A DNA stretch of 64,000 nucleotides, taken from NCBI RefSeq assembly GCF_008831285.2, contig NC_045146.1, positions 7,576,972 through 7,640,971 on the forward strand, read 5' to 3'. Shown piece by piece: positions 22,799 through 34,739 of this stretch (position 1 is its first letter; each line of letters begins with the position of its first letter). The stretch comes from Nymphaea colorata. Lineage: Eukaryota > Streptophyta > Magnoliopsida > Nymphaeales > Nymphaeaceae. The position numbers and the translations under genes were made by a program. Under the pieces are notes generated by a model. That model saw only the letters and a list, made by a program, of their open reading frames with translations. It made no database searches and was not told the DNA's origin.

Positions 22799-24410
22799 TT
22801 ATCTAGCAATTTCAATACCCAGGAAATACTTCAGCTTACCAAGATCTTTTAGATCAAATTCAGTAGATAGTAAACCCTTTAATCTTGCTATCTCTTCCTT
22901 ATCATCACAAGTAACAATCATATCATCAACATAAACCAATAGTAGAGTAACTTTACTCTCTTTTCTCTTTACAAACAGGGTATGATCTCCATTTCTTTGT
23001 TTGTAGCCATGTTTCTTCATAACAAGTCTGAGCCGTTCAAACCATGCTCAGGGAGACTGTTTCAGCCCATACAAAGCTTTCTTCAATTTACAGCATTTTC
23101 CAGGCTTCTCAAAACCTGGTGGCATGCACATGTACACCTCCTCTTCGAGATCTCCATTGAGAAAGACATTTTTCACATCAAGTTGGCACATCTCCCAACT
23201 TTTCAGCACCGCCAATGAAATAATAACTCTAACAGTCTTCATCTTTGGAACTAGAGCAAATGTCTCTAAGTAGTCGATCCTATATTTCTGACTGAACCCT
23301 TTGGCCACCAATCGTGCTTTGTACCTCTCAATGTTCCCATCTGGTTTGTACTTAACAGTGTAGACCCACTTCGACCCAACCAAGTGGGCTGCTTCAGGAA
23401 TATCAACCACCTCCCATGTTTGATTTTTGTCTAAAGCTTCCATCTCTTCTTTCATTGCATGAGACCACTTAGTGTCACCCTGAGCCTCTGTAGCATTCCT
23501 GGGAATCACAACCACAGCCAAGGAGGATACAAAACATTTATAGTCAGTGCTCAATCTAGAGTAAGATACGAAGTTACCAATAGGGTGCTGGGTACATGAC
23601 CTGACACCCTTTCTCAAGGCAATAGGAAGATCCTCCTTTTCTTTTCCAGTCTGAATTTCTCTTCCAACATCTTGCTTCTGAACACGACTTGGATCATCCA
23701 AGGAAGAAGTAGGATTGGGATTCGGTGTAACCTCCTCATCATCAATCACCTTGTTAGTACAAGCTCTTCTCCTGGAATACACCTGTCCAAACATACGATT
23801 ACCCTCTTGTTCTGTCACCATAGGATGCTCTCCCTCCTTCTCCTGTTCATGTACATCAGTAGTCTTCCCCTCTTCATCTTTGCCAAGCACCTTGGCAACA
23901 GGATTCTCTTCACACCTGTAATCCATAAAGTCTGTAAACTGAATTTCCTGTGTGGAAGAATACTCTTCCTTAGACATTAACTTCTCCCCCTGAAGAGAAT
24001 TCTCACCAAAATAGGAGATATGTTCCAAGAATGTGACATCTTTGGTAATGTGAAGACGACCAGTGGTGGGATCTAGACATTTATAACCTTTTTGAGTGGA
24101 AGAATACCCAAGAAAGATGCCTTTAATAGATTTGGGATCAAGTTTTTTCACATTGGGGCTATGGTTATGTATGAAACACACACATCCAAAGACTCGAGGA
24201 GGAAGGTGAAAAGGTTGACTACTCCCTGGAAGCATAGAGTAGGGAGTACGTCCCTTTAGCACACGACTAGGCATGCGATTAATCAAGTAGACACTAGTAA
24301 GGATTGCATCACCCCAATAGTATTTTGGGAGATTTCTTTGGAACAATATGGCACGGGTGACATTGAGCAACTGACGATTTTTTCTCTCAGCAACCCCATT
24401 TTGAGGAGGG
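22799..24410 (-). pseudogene. Copia C integrase end, linker and reverse transcriptase
   Basis: A 440-codon open stretch (23048-24370) codes the integrase end ([20 protein letters not shown]), the zinc-free linker, then [42 protein letters not shown] and [23 protein letters not shown] at about 23045 replaces the Arg in KQSPRAWF, consistent with a CpG change. The next open piece (22799-23020) carries LLVYVDDMIVTCDD with an intact YVDD catalytic site and GLLSTEFDLKDLGKLKYFLG. Only a few point changes separate this from a full RT. Confidence 0.88.
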
Positions 24411-25215
24411 TATAACTACAGGATGTCTCATGAACAATCCCCCTCTTTCGAAAGAATTCTTCAACAGTGAGACACATATATTCACGAGCATTATCAGACC
24501 GAAAAGTCTTGACAGAATTTCCATACTGGTTTTCCATTAGGAGGATAAAGGTTTCAATAATGTGAGGCACCTCACTATGATCTTTCAACAAATACACAAA
24601 GGTACACCTTGAATAATCATCTATAAAAGTTATAAAGTATTGAAAACCACCACGAGAATGAATGCCCGAAGGCCCCCACACATCAGAATGAACCAAGAAG
24701 AAAGCTTTATTAGAACGACTATTTGAAATTGGATAAGAAGCTCTAACATGCTTCGCAAACTGACACACATCACATGATAACATGGAAATGTTTAAACTAG
24801 AACATAGTTGAGGGAACAAATGTTTCAAAATCCCAAATGGGAGATGACCAAGGCGTTCATGCCAAAACAAAAATAACTGACGACACTCTTCCTTCTTCTT
24901 CTCTGTCCTGCTGACTGCTGACATAAGAGCTGTGACAACGCGTATAGGAAGTCGATACAGCCCATCAGACACCAAACCAATCCCAATCCTCTTTCTTGTC
25001 ACCAAGTCCTGCAAAACACAACGTTTTTCAGAAAATAGAAGCTCACACTTCAGTTCCTTGGTAATCTTACTAACAGATAACAAATTTAAGGGAAGATGGG
25101 GAACATGCAAGGCATCATGAACTAAAAAATTATTTAACAAGGAAAGACTCCCTTTCCCTGCCACAGAAGTAAAGGAACCATCGGCAAGGGACACAAGTTT
25201 CTTTCCCGAGGATAG
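24283..25215 (-). pseudogene. Copia C GAG_pre-integrase and integrase
   Basis: Minus strand: LVSLADGSFTSVAGKGSLSL (end of protease), PLNLLSVSKITKELKCELLF, the zinc-binding pattern H-ERLGH...CDVCQ, then the catalytic core with LVHSDVWGPSGIHSRGGFQY, FITFIDDYSRCTFVYLLKDH and KTFRSDNAREYM. The core is nearly complete. A single-base loss near 24410 (SYT then LLKMG instead of PPQNG) shifts the frame. Confidence 0.88.
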
Positions 25216-26294
25216 CTAGTAGTCATGAAAAAGCTTGGGGTTGCCAGTCATGTGATGAGTGGCACCGCTGTCAACAATCCATTCACCTATAGAAGAAGTA
25301 CATTCTCCTCCTGAAACAGCCAATGCCTGATTGATCTTCACCTCATCTGGTGTATCTGCCTGACCAACATCAATCTTGCTCAAATATGCTCTTAGCTCAC
25401 GAATCTGTTCTGCAGAAATAGAACCTTTCCCATCACTCAGACTTGTTGCAGACGATATAGGCTTCTTCCCACTAGAAGACCTCCCCCTACTATCCTTCTT
25501 CTCTGGATACAGGCCCCAACAAAAATCCCTAGTATGACCAAGTTTTTTGCAATGTGTACATTTTCGGGAAGAACGAGGAGTTCCCACAGGGGCACGACTA
25601 ACATAGGCAGACTGTTCTTCCCGTTTTCGTCCACTAGAGAGCATCCTCCTCTGTTCTTCAGCTTCAACTCGGGAATAGACATCATCAATACTAAATGATT
25701 CGTCAGAGTTAAGAATCTGACTCCTTATATTTTCAAATTCATCATTCAGTTCAGATAAGAAAAGGAATACCCTGTTCTCCCATTTATCGGTCATATACTG
25801 CATCTGGTCATGAGGACACCTCCATGTAATATCAGAATGATAGTCAAGGTCCTCCCACTTCGATTTCAGTGCTGCATAAAAGTCTGCAACCGAGAGAGCA
25901 CCTTGTCGCAGGGAATATACATCCTTCATAAGTTGATACACCCGAACTTTCTGTTTCTTTTGACCATACATCTGCTCCAAAATAATCCACATATCCCTTG
26001 CAGTCTTCTTGCGAAGAATGAGGGGTTGGATATCAGGGGACACTGAATTAACAATCCAGGTTTTTACTTGGTTGTCTTCAAGAAACCATGTATCCCAAGC
26101 CATACTATCTGCAGCAGGTTCAACCTTTCTCCCATTCACATAGGCAATGCGTCCTCGCCCTACAATCCCCATAGTAATTGCTGCAGACCATCGTGAATAG
26201 TTCTCCTTGGTAAGTTGGATGGTGGTAACTTGAACCGCGTAGACACAACATCAGGTAGGTTGGTATTGACTGAAGAGGAAGGCGAGTCAGCCAT
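25216..26294 (-). pseudogene. Copia C gag and protease N-terminus
   Basis: The natural start is ATG at 26294 (MADSPSSSVNT). A frameshift near 26236 separates it from the 318-codon open frame beginning MGIVGRGR. Domains: UBN2-type capsid (FLEDNQVKTWIVNSVSPDIQ, QMYGQKKQKVRVYQLMKDVY), zinc knuckle CTHCKKLGHTRDFC (CX2CX4HX4C), and protease WIVDSGATHHMTGNPKLFHD. TAG at 25216-25218 ends it in frame with the integrase part. Copia A has a stop at the same codon. Confidence 0.9.
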
Positions 26295-26890
26295 GATCAC
26301 AAATCAGAAGCGGCTGCCACGGGGTAGAGTGTTAGCAACAGGAGCGGTGTGAGCAACAAGAGCGGCAGGACGCGGCGGAAGCAGCAGCGTCGGGTGGCAG
26401 AGCACTGATGGCGGCAGCAGAGAACGACGGACAGATCACTGACAGCGGTAGTAGAGAACGACGGCGGCGGCGGGGAGCAGCGAACAGGGAGAATCCAGTG
26501 GAAGCAGATCACTGGACGAAACTGAGGGAGTAGGTCGCCGGAAAACAGAGTGGCAGGAACAGGGGCTTCGTGCGTCGGGCGCCAGAAAACAAGGAGAGGA
26601 ACGCCGGAAAAAAGGAAGGAACCAGGTCGGACGGAACCTGGCGGAGGCAGAGCCAGAGCGACGCTGGGTGGGTTGTCGCTGGACGCAGGCGTCGGGCGAG
26701 GTGCAACAGCGCAGCACAGGCGTCGGGTGCAACGCATGAGAGAGGCTCCTGGTGCGTGCGGTGAACAGTGTCGGGCGATGATGAACAGTGACGGGAGAGG
26801 CTCCTGGTGTGTGCGATGAACAGTGCCGGGCGAGTCCGCCTCCAACACGAACCAAAACGAATGACCAACCAATAACGCCGGAACTTCACG
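26295..26890 (-). other. GC-rich leader of copia C
   Basis: Leader between PBS and gag, rich in GGCGGC/CGTCGG motifs. A repeated AGAGGCTCCTGGTG(T/C)GTGCG unit is seen at 26740-26760 and 26796-26816. Open frames here on both strands arise from composition. Confidence 0.65.
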
Positions 26891-26902
26891 GCTCTGATAC
26901 CA
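26891..26902 (-). other. Primer binding site of copia C
   Basis: Complement TGGTATCAGAGC, initiator-Met tRNA type, directly abutting the 5' LTR. Confidence 0.96.
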
Positions 26903-27142
26903 TGTAGAAATAAAGCATGCACGAGAGTAGAAGAAAGCACACCAAGGTAACGTGGAAAACCCTCAACACGAGGGAAGAAAAACCATGGGTGAGGAGGTCT
27001 GATGCCCTCTAGCAGCCAGACACTCTCACTCTTAGAAACTTCATTAACCCAAAGATTAGGGTTTATAGAGATATAAGTAGTCCTAATTAGGACAAACCGG
27101 ATCGGGTAAGGATCCAGACCCGGACAACAAAACCCATCAAGA
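26903..27142 (-). repeat. 5' LTR of copia C
   Basis: Partner of 21725-21964. The outermost dinucleotide is changed (TCAAGA instead of TCAACA), one of the ten differences between the LTRs. Confidence 0.95.
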
Positions 27143-27682
27143 GACAGAAATTCTTGGACAAATTTACACTTCAAACATTTAACGCGTGATGAAGATTCAC
27201 TTTTTGGCAATGCCTCTATGCTTGACATAACATGAAAACACAAGAGACAATGAAGATAGCCACAGCATGATCTGTTTTGCATATAGGATTGTCATAGGTA
27301 ATGATATTAAGAAAAGACCTTTCTCAGTTGCTCTGTCCGTTTTGTAAAGGTTTTTTTCTTGATTAAATGAATGAGACAGAAAACCTAAGGCTATTGAAAT
27401 AAATTCTTCATTATTTACAATGTATGATTTTGGCTTATTTCTAACATGAATACTTAGTTTCTTGAAAATATTATTGCAAAAGTTGTCCTTGTTCTGGGTG
27501 ATGGATACTGACTAAATAATAACATGCATATGTGAATGCTGCTAATCATATGTCTATATATTTGTTCTAAGTGCTGCTGAAGCCAACATATTGATTTGGT
27601 CCACCACAATTTGAGCACCCAGATTTTTGTAATTGTCACTCTGTTTTAACCACCTAATTTTTGTACTATAACTCTGTGGCAG

Positions 27683-27770
27683 GCCAGTTTGTGGATTTCA
27701 ATATTTAGTTATGTTGGCAATGATTTCTGGACTCACTATTTCTTCACCGTTCTTGGAGCATCCTCAGGGA
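27683..27770 (+). pseudogene. CPI1: CPI1 exon SYVGNDFWTHYFFTVLG, truncated copy
   Basis: After the acceptor CTGTGGCAG it codes ASLWISIFSYVGNDFWTHYF and FTVLGASS, then diverges. It is a copy of 39375-39482 with an in-frame 3-bp insertion. The upstream intron (27483-27682) also matches 39032-39374. It follows exon 21535 of the same gene fragment, with copia C between. Confidence 0.82.
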
Positions 27771-28420
27771 AATTTGAGTACTCTGCCCTCAAGACTGAAC
27801 ATACCTTTAAGGACAGGATCTGAGAGCCATGTCCATCACATGTTTTTTTAGACATCTTGTATTCTTGATCTCATAATCTGAGATCTTCTCCTAACTGGGA
27901 TGTCAATTATTTCAAGGATCACATGATAAATCCAGCCTCAAGCCAGTGTCTGGGCATAAGAAATTTAAACATTCCCATGACGATTGGAATTTGATAGTGA
28001 ATGTAATTGATTAGCTAGTAAGCTTATGATTGGCTCCTTAAGAACATAAATTGACTCCATCTTGAGCTTCTGTTCCTTGTGTCTTCGTGCTTATGCTTGT
28101 TGAGGTGCCGTGTTCTGCTCAAGTAGTTACGAGTGTCATCTTTATTAAAGTACTTTTAGTTACCTATATTGGCTCATTTAAGACTATTACTTTCAAAGCC
28201 ATCTAAAGTTCCAAACTAGGTACAGTTTACTCCTAGGACTGCGTTCAAGTCAATTTCAACTTTCATGAAGTAATCCAATGAATTATGGATGTTTTTGTCT
28301 TCTTTTTGTAATTTTATTTTCGTCATCTCTGCTAGTTACTCAAATTTTAGGTTTTGCAACATTAGGATCTTCGAATTGTCATCCAGTGGTTATGATTATT
28401 TTTGTCACAAATTTGTGCAG
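27771..28420. other. Intron-like stretch of gar2-like gene
   Basis: No recognised coding sequence. It lies between the truncated CPI1 exon and the last gar2-like exon. Confidence 0.4.
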
Positions 28421-28624
28421 AATGTGCGGAACCTTCTAAATGAACAGCTGCCATCAGCCGGAACTGAGCAAATAACCAGCTACCCATGTAGTGCAGCTCC
28501 AATCAAGTATTCACCACCACCAGCATCATCTGTCTCCACCATCATTGGAGATGTGCAAAGCCACATAAAACTTAAAAAGAACACTTCCTTGGTTTTAAGA
28601 GGATTAAGTTACCAAGAGGATTAA
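28421..28624 (+). pseudogene. gar2-like C-terminal exon
   Basis: After TTTGTGCAG it codes NVRNLLNEQLPSAGTEQITS, YPCSAAPIKYSPPPASSVST and IIGDV, ending LSYQED and TAA. It matches the family's C-terminal SITSFPC.A.P..YSPPPA.S..GIIGEV motif. The frame is open to the stop, but the preceding exon is missing. Confidence 0.82.
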
Positions 28625-29374
28625 GGTCTGACACCAATTTTTGAATACTAATGAAATGAATAAGTATCTCAGAAATTTCATGGCATTCTGGTGCTGGAAG
28701 GCCAAGATCTATCAGATTAGACTTTTTCATTGTCCGGTTCATGGGCACGGTAATCCATCGGATGGTCCATGATGCACAGCCATGTTTGGACGACGAACCT
28801 TGGGGAAATTTAGCCCAACTAGTGCTGTTTTAATAACGATGAGGTTAATTAATTTGCGTTCTCTTCGCGCCGCATGCATCTTTGGCCACCATATCATCTG
28901 GGCAATTAGAAGTCATAGCTTCACGCCTGGACCGCCGGAATTGAATTTTAATTTTACCGGTAACCTCTACGTTTCTGTGAGGTCAAGGCGGAGGCAGGTG
29001 TCAGCATTGTGTGGGCAATCGCTCACTCATACCAACAAACAATGCTTATTTACATATCGATTCTTTAGAATAATTTTCTCATTTACATATTGATACCTTT
29101 TAAAAATTTAAATTTTATAATTAATGCATCTTAGCCAAAATTTTCTAACTCGACCTATGCTGTGAGGTCTAACCAAGATTCAAGGAGAAGGTCTCCCCAC
29201 CGACTTTCCAAGGACATCAATTTGAACCCAATATTAGACCCGGTTCCCCTCGATAGTAAGGCTTTTACAACACTCTTGTTAATGGTAGCCCCAAGATTAT
29301 ATCAAGCTTTCCTTCATCTGTTGCATTTGTGGTGCACTTTCGATACGATAAAATACCAAAAAGGAAATTTTCTT
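28625..29374. other. Unassigned stretch
   Basis: An open 103-codon frame at 28782-29093 with no recognised motif, and AT-rich sequence. Nothing I can name. Confidence 0.35.
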
Positions 29375-30010
29375 AACATGGATTTGCATGAATAAGAGGA
29401 TTAATCTCACCACCCGACCAAAAGCCGAAGCCACCTTCCCTTCCTCTTGTTCTCAAGGTCTAGAGTTATTTGGTGCCAGAAAGTGAGATCTTCAAATGCT
29501 TTCACTTGCAAGTACCGTTTGTGATGTGTTCCTCAAGGCAGATAACTTTAATTTCCCTCAAAAACCTCCGATCTGAAGTTCGATGGGCTCCGTTTAACAA
29601 AAGTAGCCTCACTTTTTGACACCTTATTTGTGCATCATAGTAAGTCTTTGATCTTGAAAATTTTAGATCGAATAGCAATAAAAATTATCAAACCAAAAGG
29701 AAGTTCACTCATACAAAGTGACATTTTTGAAAGCTACTTTGCATGCCCATTTATGAACCATTTGGGATGGCTAAACACTAAAGTTAATGTTTTTAAGTAC
29801 TCATATTCGGTGCCATTCATACTTTAAAAACCTTTTGATGTCCTTGCAAATTAATGGGAAGTGTTTTTTACTGAAAATCAAGTAGAGTCTGGCCATTGCT
29901 TGGCAAATGGAACAATGTATAATTGTTTCTTATGGCCTAAAGATTGGGGCAGATTCATGGAATGGTTACAAACTGTTCCATTTGCCAAATGGGCCCAATA
30001 TCACTCAGTC
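29375..30010 (+). repeat. Long inverted repeat, left arm
   Basis: Matches the reverse complement of 40271-41016 over most of its length (for example CCTCCGATCTGAAGTTCGAT and AAAGTGACATTTTTGAAAGC). The arms lie about 10 kb apart. It contains a small foldback at 29891-29996. Confidence 0.9.
29891..29996. mobile_element. MITE-like foldback
   Basis: About 105 bp with imperfect terminal inverted repeats: GGCCATTGCTTGGCAAATGG on the left, and TTCCATTTGCCAAATGGGCC on the right. The related copy at 40285-40417 has the same ends. I cannot see a clear target duplication, so the superfamily is undecided. Confidence 0.5.
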
Positions 30011-30659
30011 GGCAAGATGGCCAACATAAACCAAGTTCACCAATCATCCACAAATGCATCCACTAGCAAGGATAGTGGATCAGAGCCAGCTGATTGACTT
30101 TGGCTCAAGGTTGAAAAATTATCGCATCAATACTATAATCAAACCCGACGATGTTACGGCACACAGTTCGACCAATGGCTGGTAGGCTACCAGCCACTGG
30201 CTAGAGCAGAATGGGCATCAATCCCCTTTGTGCTAATGAGGTGGGACATATATGCTAGCTGACATACATTAGGGGCCTCACACCAGGCACCATGCAGCCT
30301 AGGAAGGGGCAGGGAGCGCCCTAACGCTTCCCGGGCTTTGACTTTCCGGTGGTGGGAAAGTGCTCCTGCTCCCCCAAAATACCATTACTGCAAGTCTAAT
30401 AAATGAACTAAGTATGGGACAGGGCCATGCAATAGCAAATCCTTGTTCCTGTACATGAGTCTGACTCCCAATCACAACGAACTCAATTTATTGTCATGTT
30501 TCCCCTCCGACAGTTGTTCGTGTTGCTTTCTGCTTGCTTCTTGTTCCTCGAACCAGTCAAAAATACACAATTATGTTACTGGCTCATATTCCCATGCCGC
30601 TTCCTTTCTTGCAGATCTGCTTCTGATATGAGCTAGGTACGTTAAGAGGAGATAATCTC
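30011..30659. other. Unassigned stretch with short perfect hairpin
   Basis: No gene seen. GGCTGGTA/TACCAGCC arms at 30177-30184 and 30188-30195 form a perfect 8-bp stem with a 3-nt loop. Confidence 0.4.
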
Positions 30660-30901
30660 TAAGTCCACATCCACCAGCCTTGCTGCTTAACTCATCCTAT
30701 AATGTCAAAGGCACATATCTCACACCATGAAGGATGCAAATACTCAAGAAGGAATAAGCATCAGTTATTGATATTAAAAACCTTTGATATGTCATTAAAT
30801 CGGTTGACGAGCTTTTGCCTTTTGCTTATTGAAGTGGACCCATCAAGCCTTAGGAAAGGATATCTTCTTTCACGACACAACTGAGCGAAAAGATCCAATG
30901 T
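30660..30901 (-). pseudogene. RAD54: RAD54-like fragment, copy 2
   Basis: Holds exon 30782-30901 ([37 protein letters not shown]), complete, and only the first part of the next exon (30660-30696, [11 protein letters not shown]), where the repeat unit ends. Frames are intact but the fragment is isolated. Confidence 0.85.
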
Positions 30902-33900
30902 CTAGAAGTAGAAAGTTAGAAATGTAAAAGGGATGAGCATGTCAAGTATAAAGTATAAAATGCCGTCAACAGAAAATTTTGCTTTGACTTTCCTAATACC
31001 AAATTGATGGCCTCCTGTGCTGGAGAGGTCGCCTGTCTTCCTCTTGCAGTTGTTATTGGAGGAAGACTCCATTTTGAAGAAGGTAAGTTCAACCATCCAT
31101 AACTAAAACTGAGTAAAATATTAATGCGACTGAGTAAAATATTAAATGTAATTCAGGGCAAACAAAAATAAATTATTTAAGGTAACAAAAAAAAATGTTA
31201 CAAAGTGCACAGATCTACTTAGAAAACTTGTCCATAGTTTAAAAAATTGAAGAACAATAGAAAAATTGTGATATATTTGGCTTCTCATGGTAGTATCTTG
31301 CATAAGTGTAAAAGAGCAATTGCAACATTTTTTCTTTTGAATATGAAAGAAACAAAAAACATAAACTGAAAACAAGAAAAAGGAATGAGTGAATGTACTG
31401 TAGAAGGCTTGCATCCCACAATTGCATTACAAATCCAAATTTGAAGATATTCTTGATTCAAAGAGAAGCAAGCATATTGGACATATCCAAGTATGGAACT
31501 AAGTGAAGATAATGATGTAAAAGTCAACAACAAATACCAAGATTAATTGGAAATTCGTCTCTTTCCATCCTCCCATAACCCCACTTGAAGCTGGTGGATC
31601 ATCATGATATTAAATCCCCACTTGTTCACATAAAAATCTAGTATCTCAACTTAAAAAAAAAAAATCAATAAATTTTAATTTAGGTGCATTGGCTGGTCAT
31701 GTTCACTAAAATTTCAGAACTTGTAGCTTCAATAATTTCAACAACAACTGATGAACACCACATTTATGAACCAACAAAAAAGATGGTGTTCCTCCTATTT
31801 ACACACTCAAGTGTCGATCGAAACCTGGGTTTGGTGGTCGAAACTCGCTCCTGCCTTGAGCAAGTCCTCCAAGGGAGCAAGCTCACCACACGCTGGGTCA
31901 GCTCAGACCCAAGAGACCAACCAGTCAAAAATAGCCGATTCTTACTACAGTGACCTAACCTAGAGCACCTGTGAAGGCTAATGGGTAAATCACATGCAGT
32001 GAAAAAGAAATAAAATAATTAATAAATAAATAGATGGATAAGGTGAGAAACAGCGAACACCACAACTAAGAAAGAGGCCAAAACCAGGAGTTCTGCTTTC
32101 CTCATTCAACAATGGGACAAAATGAAAAATCAAACGAAAGAGAATTAACAAAACAAAATGCTATTAACCAAGAATAAGAAAAGATTTGTGCGAAGAAGAG
32201 AAGAACAAAACTTTTCTAGCACTCCAGAGACAAACCTTGGCATATTTTTAAAATGTAGGCTTCCATGTTACCAAACACTAACCGAGTTGGAAAATTTACA
32301 AAATAGCTTGGCAGATTTTTAGAATGTAGGCTTCCATGTCAGCAAACACATGATTGTATCATAACCAAGTTAGATGTGAGATGCGAAGTTCTTGTCAAAG
32401 ATATTCAGTCAACCAACCTACAAACTTAAGCAATGTACGATATACAATTCAAAGACTCTATCAGAATGTGACACACAAACCCATGAACTTGATGAGATTA
32501 TATTTACCAAAAGAATCAAGTTCTCATGGGCTGACATTTTCAGGCCTATTTTGCCCGCATGACGCCGAGGGATAGTCGGTCTGCGACACAAGTGAATGCA
32601 TTGAAAAATGAAAACCAAGTAACTAAGACAACAAAACACCTAAACAACTCAGCTGGAAACCATTAAAGCAGAAAATAAGCAAGATTGAACTACTATAAAA
32701 TCAAACCAGCAATTGCCCAACTCAACAAACTAAACAATCAAACTAAATCGAAATAAGATCCTACTGAAAACAAATCAAGGCAATGACCTTAACCTATCCT
32801 GAACATGTGAAATAGCTAACTAAAGGATCTATTAAACTAACCTGACACTAACGTGACACAAGAAGAAAGAATCCGACTACTAACCTGGTCTAAAACCATG
32901 AAGGACCCAAGGACATAAAACCCAAAACTCATGCAACTTCAACGAATAGAACCATTCAAAAATGTCACAGTTCAAAATCGACTACAAAATTGACTGGTCC
33001 TTTTGAAAAGAGATAAGAGGTTTTCTATGACAGACTCAATCCTAACATTGGGTTATGTTGAAGACACTCAGTTAAGATAGAATAATGGGCCAGCCTTAAT
33101 AATTTATCCCAAATGATATTTGAGACAAAGAAAATGAAATTCGTCACACTCAACAGGAGTTGAGTAGGTTTGAGGAGTTTCATCTATCCCATGAATGGAC
33201 TAATGGTTTGGTAATGGAATGGCCAACATCTTTCAAAGCCAAAGGGGATAGGTAATGAAATGACTTTCAAGACCAAAGGAGATTGGTTAGTTCCTCCTAT
33301 GACTAGAGATGTCAAGTTTTTACTTTGAAGTAATTAAAAAATGATCAATTTAACTAATAAGCATGAGTGCTCGTGTTGTGCAAATAATATGGCATTCATT
33401 TACACATAGTACCGTACAAGCATTAGGATCCATTTCGCGTCAATGCCGTCAAATCTCTAGAAGGGATGCCTTTCAATTTTCAAAATATGAACATAAAGGA
33501 ATCATCCTCAGACGTAATCAAAAATAGAAGAAGATATTGACCCTAGAATCGCACATCTACCAAAGATTGTCACATTCAATTCCTGCAAGTTCAGCCTTCA
33601 TGCCTTTAATGTCTTGGCATACACCTTTTGATTTTTTTTTCCTCTTGTTTTCTTTTCTTACATCGAGTTGCATTCAGCTTTTGTCTTTCGATTTTCATTT
33701 TCTTTGATTTTTTTTTTAGATTGACTTTCACCTTTGAGGGAATACCTCACCACCCCAAAGGCTACTACGAAGCTCCACCCGTTTGGTGGTTGTGTAGCCT
33801 TGTCGCGTATCCAACCCGCTTCACATTGCGGGTTTTGGACGAGCCAAAGGTTCATAAGTCGTTATCTTCGCGGTATAGACATAAATCACCTATATGTCTA

Positions 33901-34091
33901 CCCGGTACTCTTGATTACTGACTCAGAGGAACGACTACACAAGCCCTGAGCCCATCTCTCAACTCTCATTTTGCTATCTTCCAAGATCTTACAAAGCATT
34001 TTGACTTCTCTCTCAAGATATTTTCCTACTAAATCCTTGCAAATGCTTGATTACCAGTGTCAATAGCATTTCCTAGTCTTGACTTTCTCAA
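30660..34091. repeat. Repeat unit R, copy 2
   Basis: Matches copy 1 from 30660 to about 33118 and continues to 34091, matching copy 3 (61160-62106). It lacks about 150 bp that copies 1 and 3 have (near 32200; copy 1 about 12052-12190). The distal part contains a block with TACCTCACCACCCCAAAGGC and CGTATCCAACCCGCTTCAC. No transposase seen. Confidence 0.87.
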
Positions 34092-34739
34092 CTTCACTGG
34101 ACGTTTCCTTACTGCTCATATCCAGGATCTTTTCAATTTTTCTTTTCCATTGTTTGGTAATAAAAACTTGAAATTTTATTCTTCTACTCAAGGAGGTACT
34201 AAGAATGAAGCAAAGCCACATCATGGTGTGAGAAGACCCTTTTAAAATATTTTCAAGCAAAACTAAAAATTATCACTTTCACAAAAAAAATCTTAACGTC
34301 AAATAATATATCATCAAGAGGAAGAAATTCTACTCTAAAGGAGAGGGTGAATGCAAAACAACATAGGTTGGTTCAGTAGAAAACTGAACTTTACCAACTC
34401 TCTTAGGGACTTCTATACAAAAGGTTGGTTGTCGATATAGATTAGTAAACTCATTTAATCTGAAAATTATTGGATGACAAAATAAAAAAGAAATTAACAA
34501 TCAATTAAACAATTAAATTTAAAAGTCAAATGCAAACAATCTATCTACTGTATCCCCACATATCTAATTGATCCTTCCTTGCATTTTAAGCTCAATAATT
34601 CAACAATAGCAAAAAAATGGCAATTTAATACAAGGAGAATAGAAACACACCCATAAAATGAAGTGAACCTTTACTTACTGAGTTGAATCTTATTTTTTAT
34701 TAACCACAAGACATAAAATCACACTTAAAAAAACATGTC
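34092..34739. other. AT-rich stretch between R copy 2 and gypsy fragment
   Basis: No coding sequence recognised. Confidence 0.4.

Larger units (their letters stand above)
21725..27142 (-). mobile_element. Copia retrotransposon C, complete structure
   Basis: 5418 bp with 240-bp LTRs at both ends, PPT, gag-PR-IN-RT-RH in copia order, PBS for initiator-Met tRNA, and 5-bp target duplicates GACAG at 21720-21724 and 27143-27147. The LTRs differ at 10 of 240 sites, mostly C/T or G/A. At an assumed 1.3e-8 substitutions per site per year this is about 1.6 million years, which is only a rough inference. The coding region has at least two frameshifts and five stops, so it is dead. It sits in the intron of a CPI1 fragment. 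Confidence 0.96.
14196..28624 (+). pseudogene. Decayed gar2-related NT-C2/dilute-like gene
   Basis: Exons on the plus strand match the plant family long annotated as 'nucleolar protein gar2-related' (EEIG1/EHBP1 N-terminal plus dilute-like C-terminal region; exact function unknown to me). The recognised exons are 14396-15651 (acidic, broken), about 18336-18566, 19678-19966, 20100-20309, 20660-20833 and 28421-28624 (C-terminus). The N-terminal C2 exons are not visible. The exon coding the usual NWSRWL to FCPDP region between 20833 and 28421 is missing and replaced by a CPI1 fragment plus copia C. Several exons still read cleanly, so decay may be fairly recent. Confidence 0.75.

Noticed and set aside
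26297-27282. 191- and 257-codon minus-strand open frames
   Set aside because: They run through the leader and 5' LTR of copia C; composition and LTR sequence explain them.
33628-33921. 97-codon open frame in the distal part of R copy 2
   Set aside because: The equivalent frame in copy 3 (61643-62047) is shifted by indels, so it is not maintained as protein.
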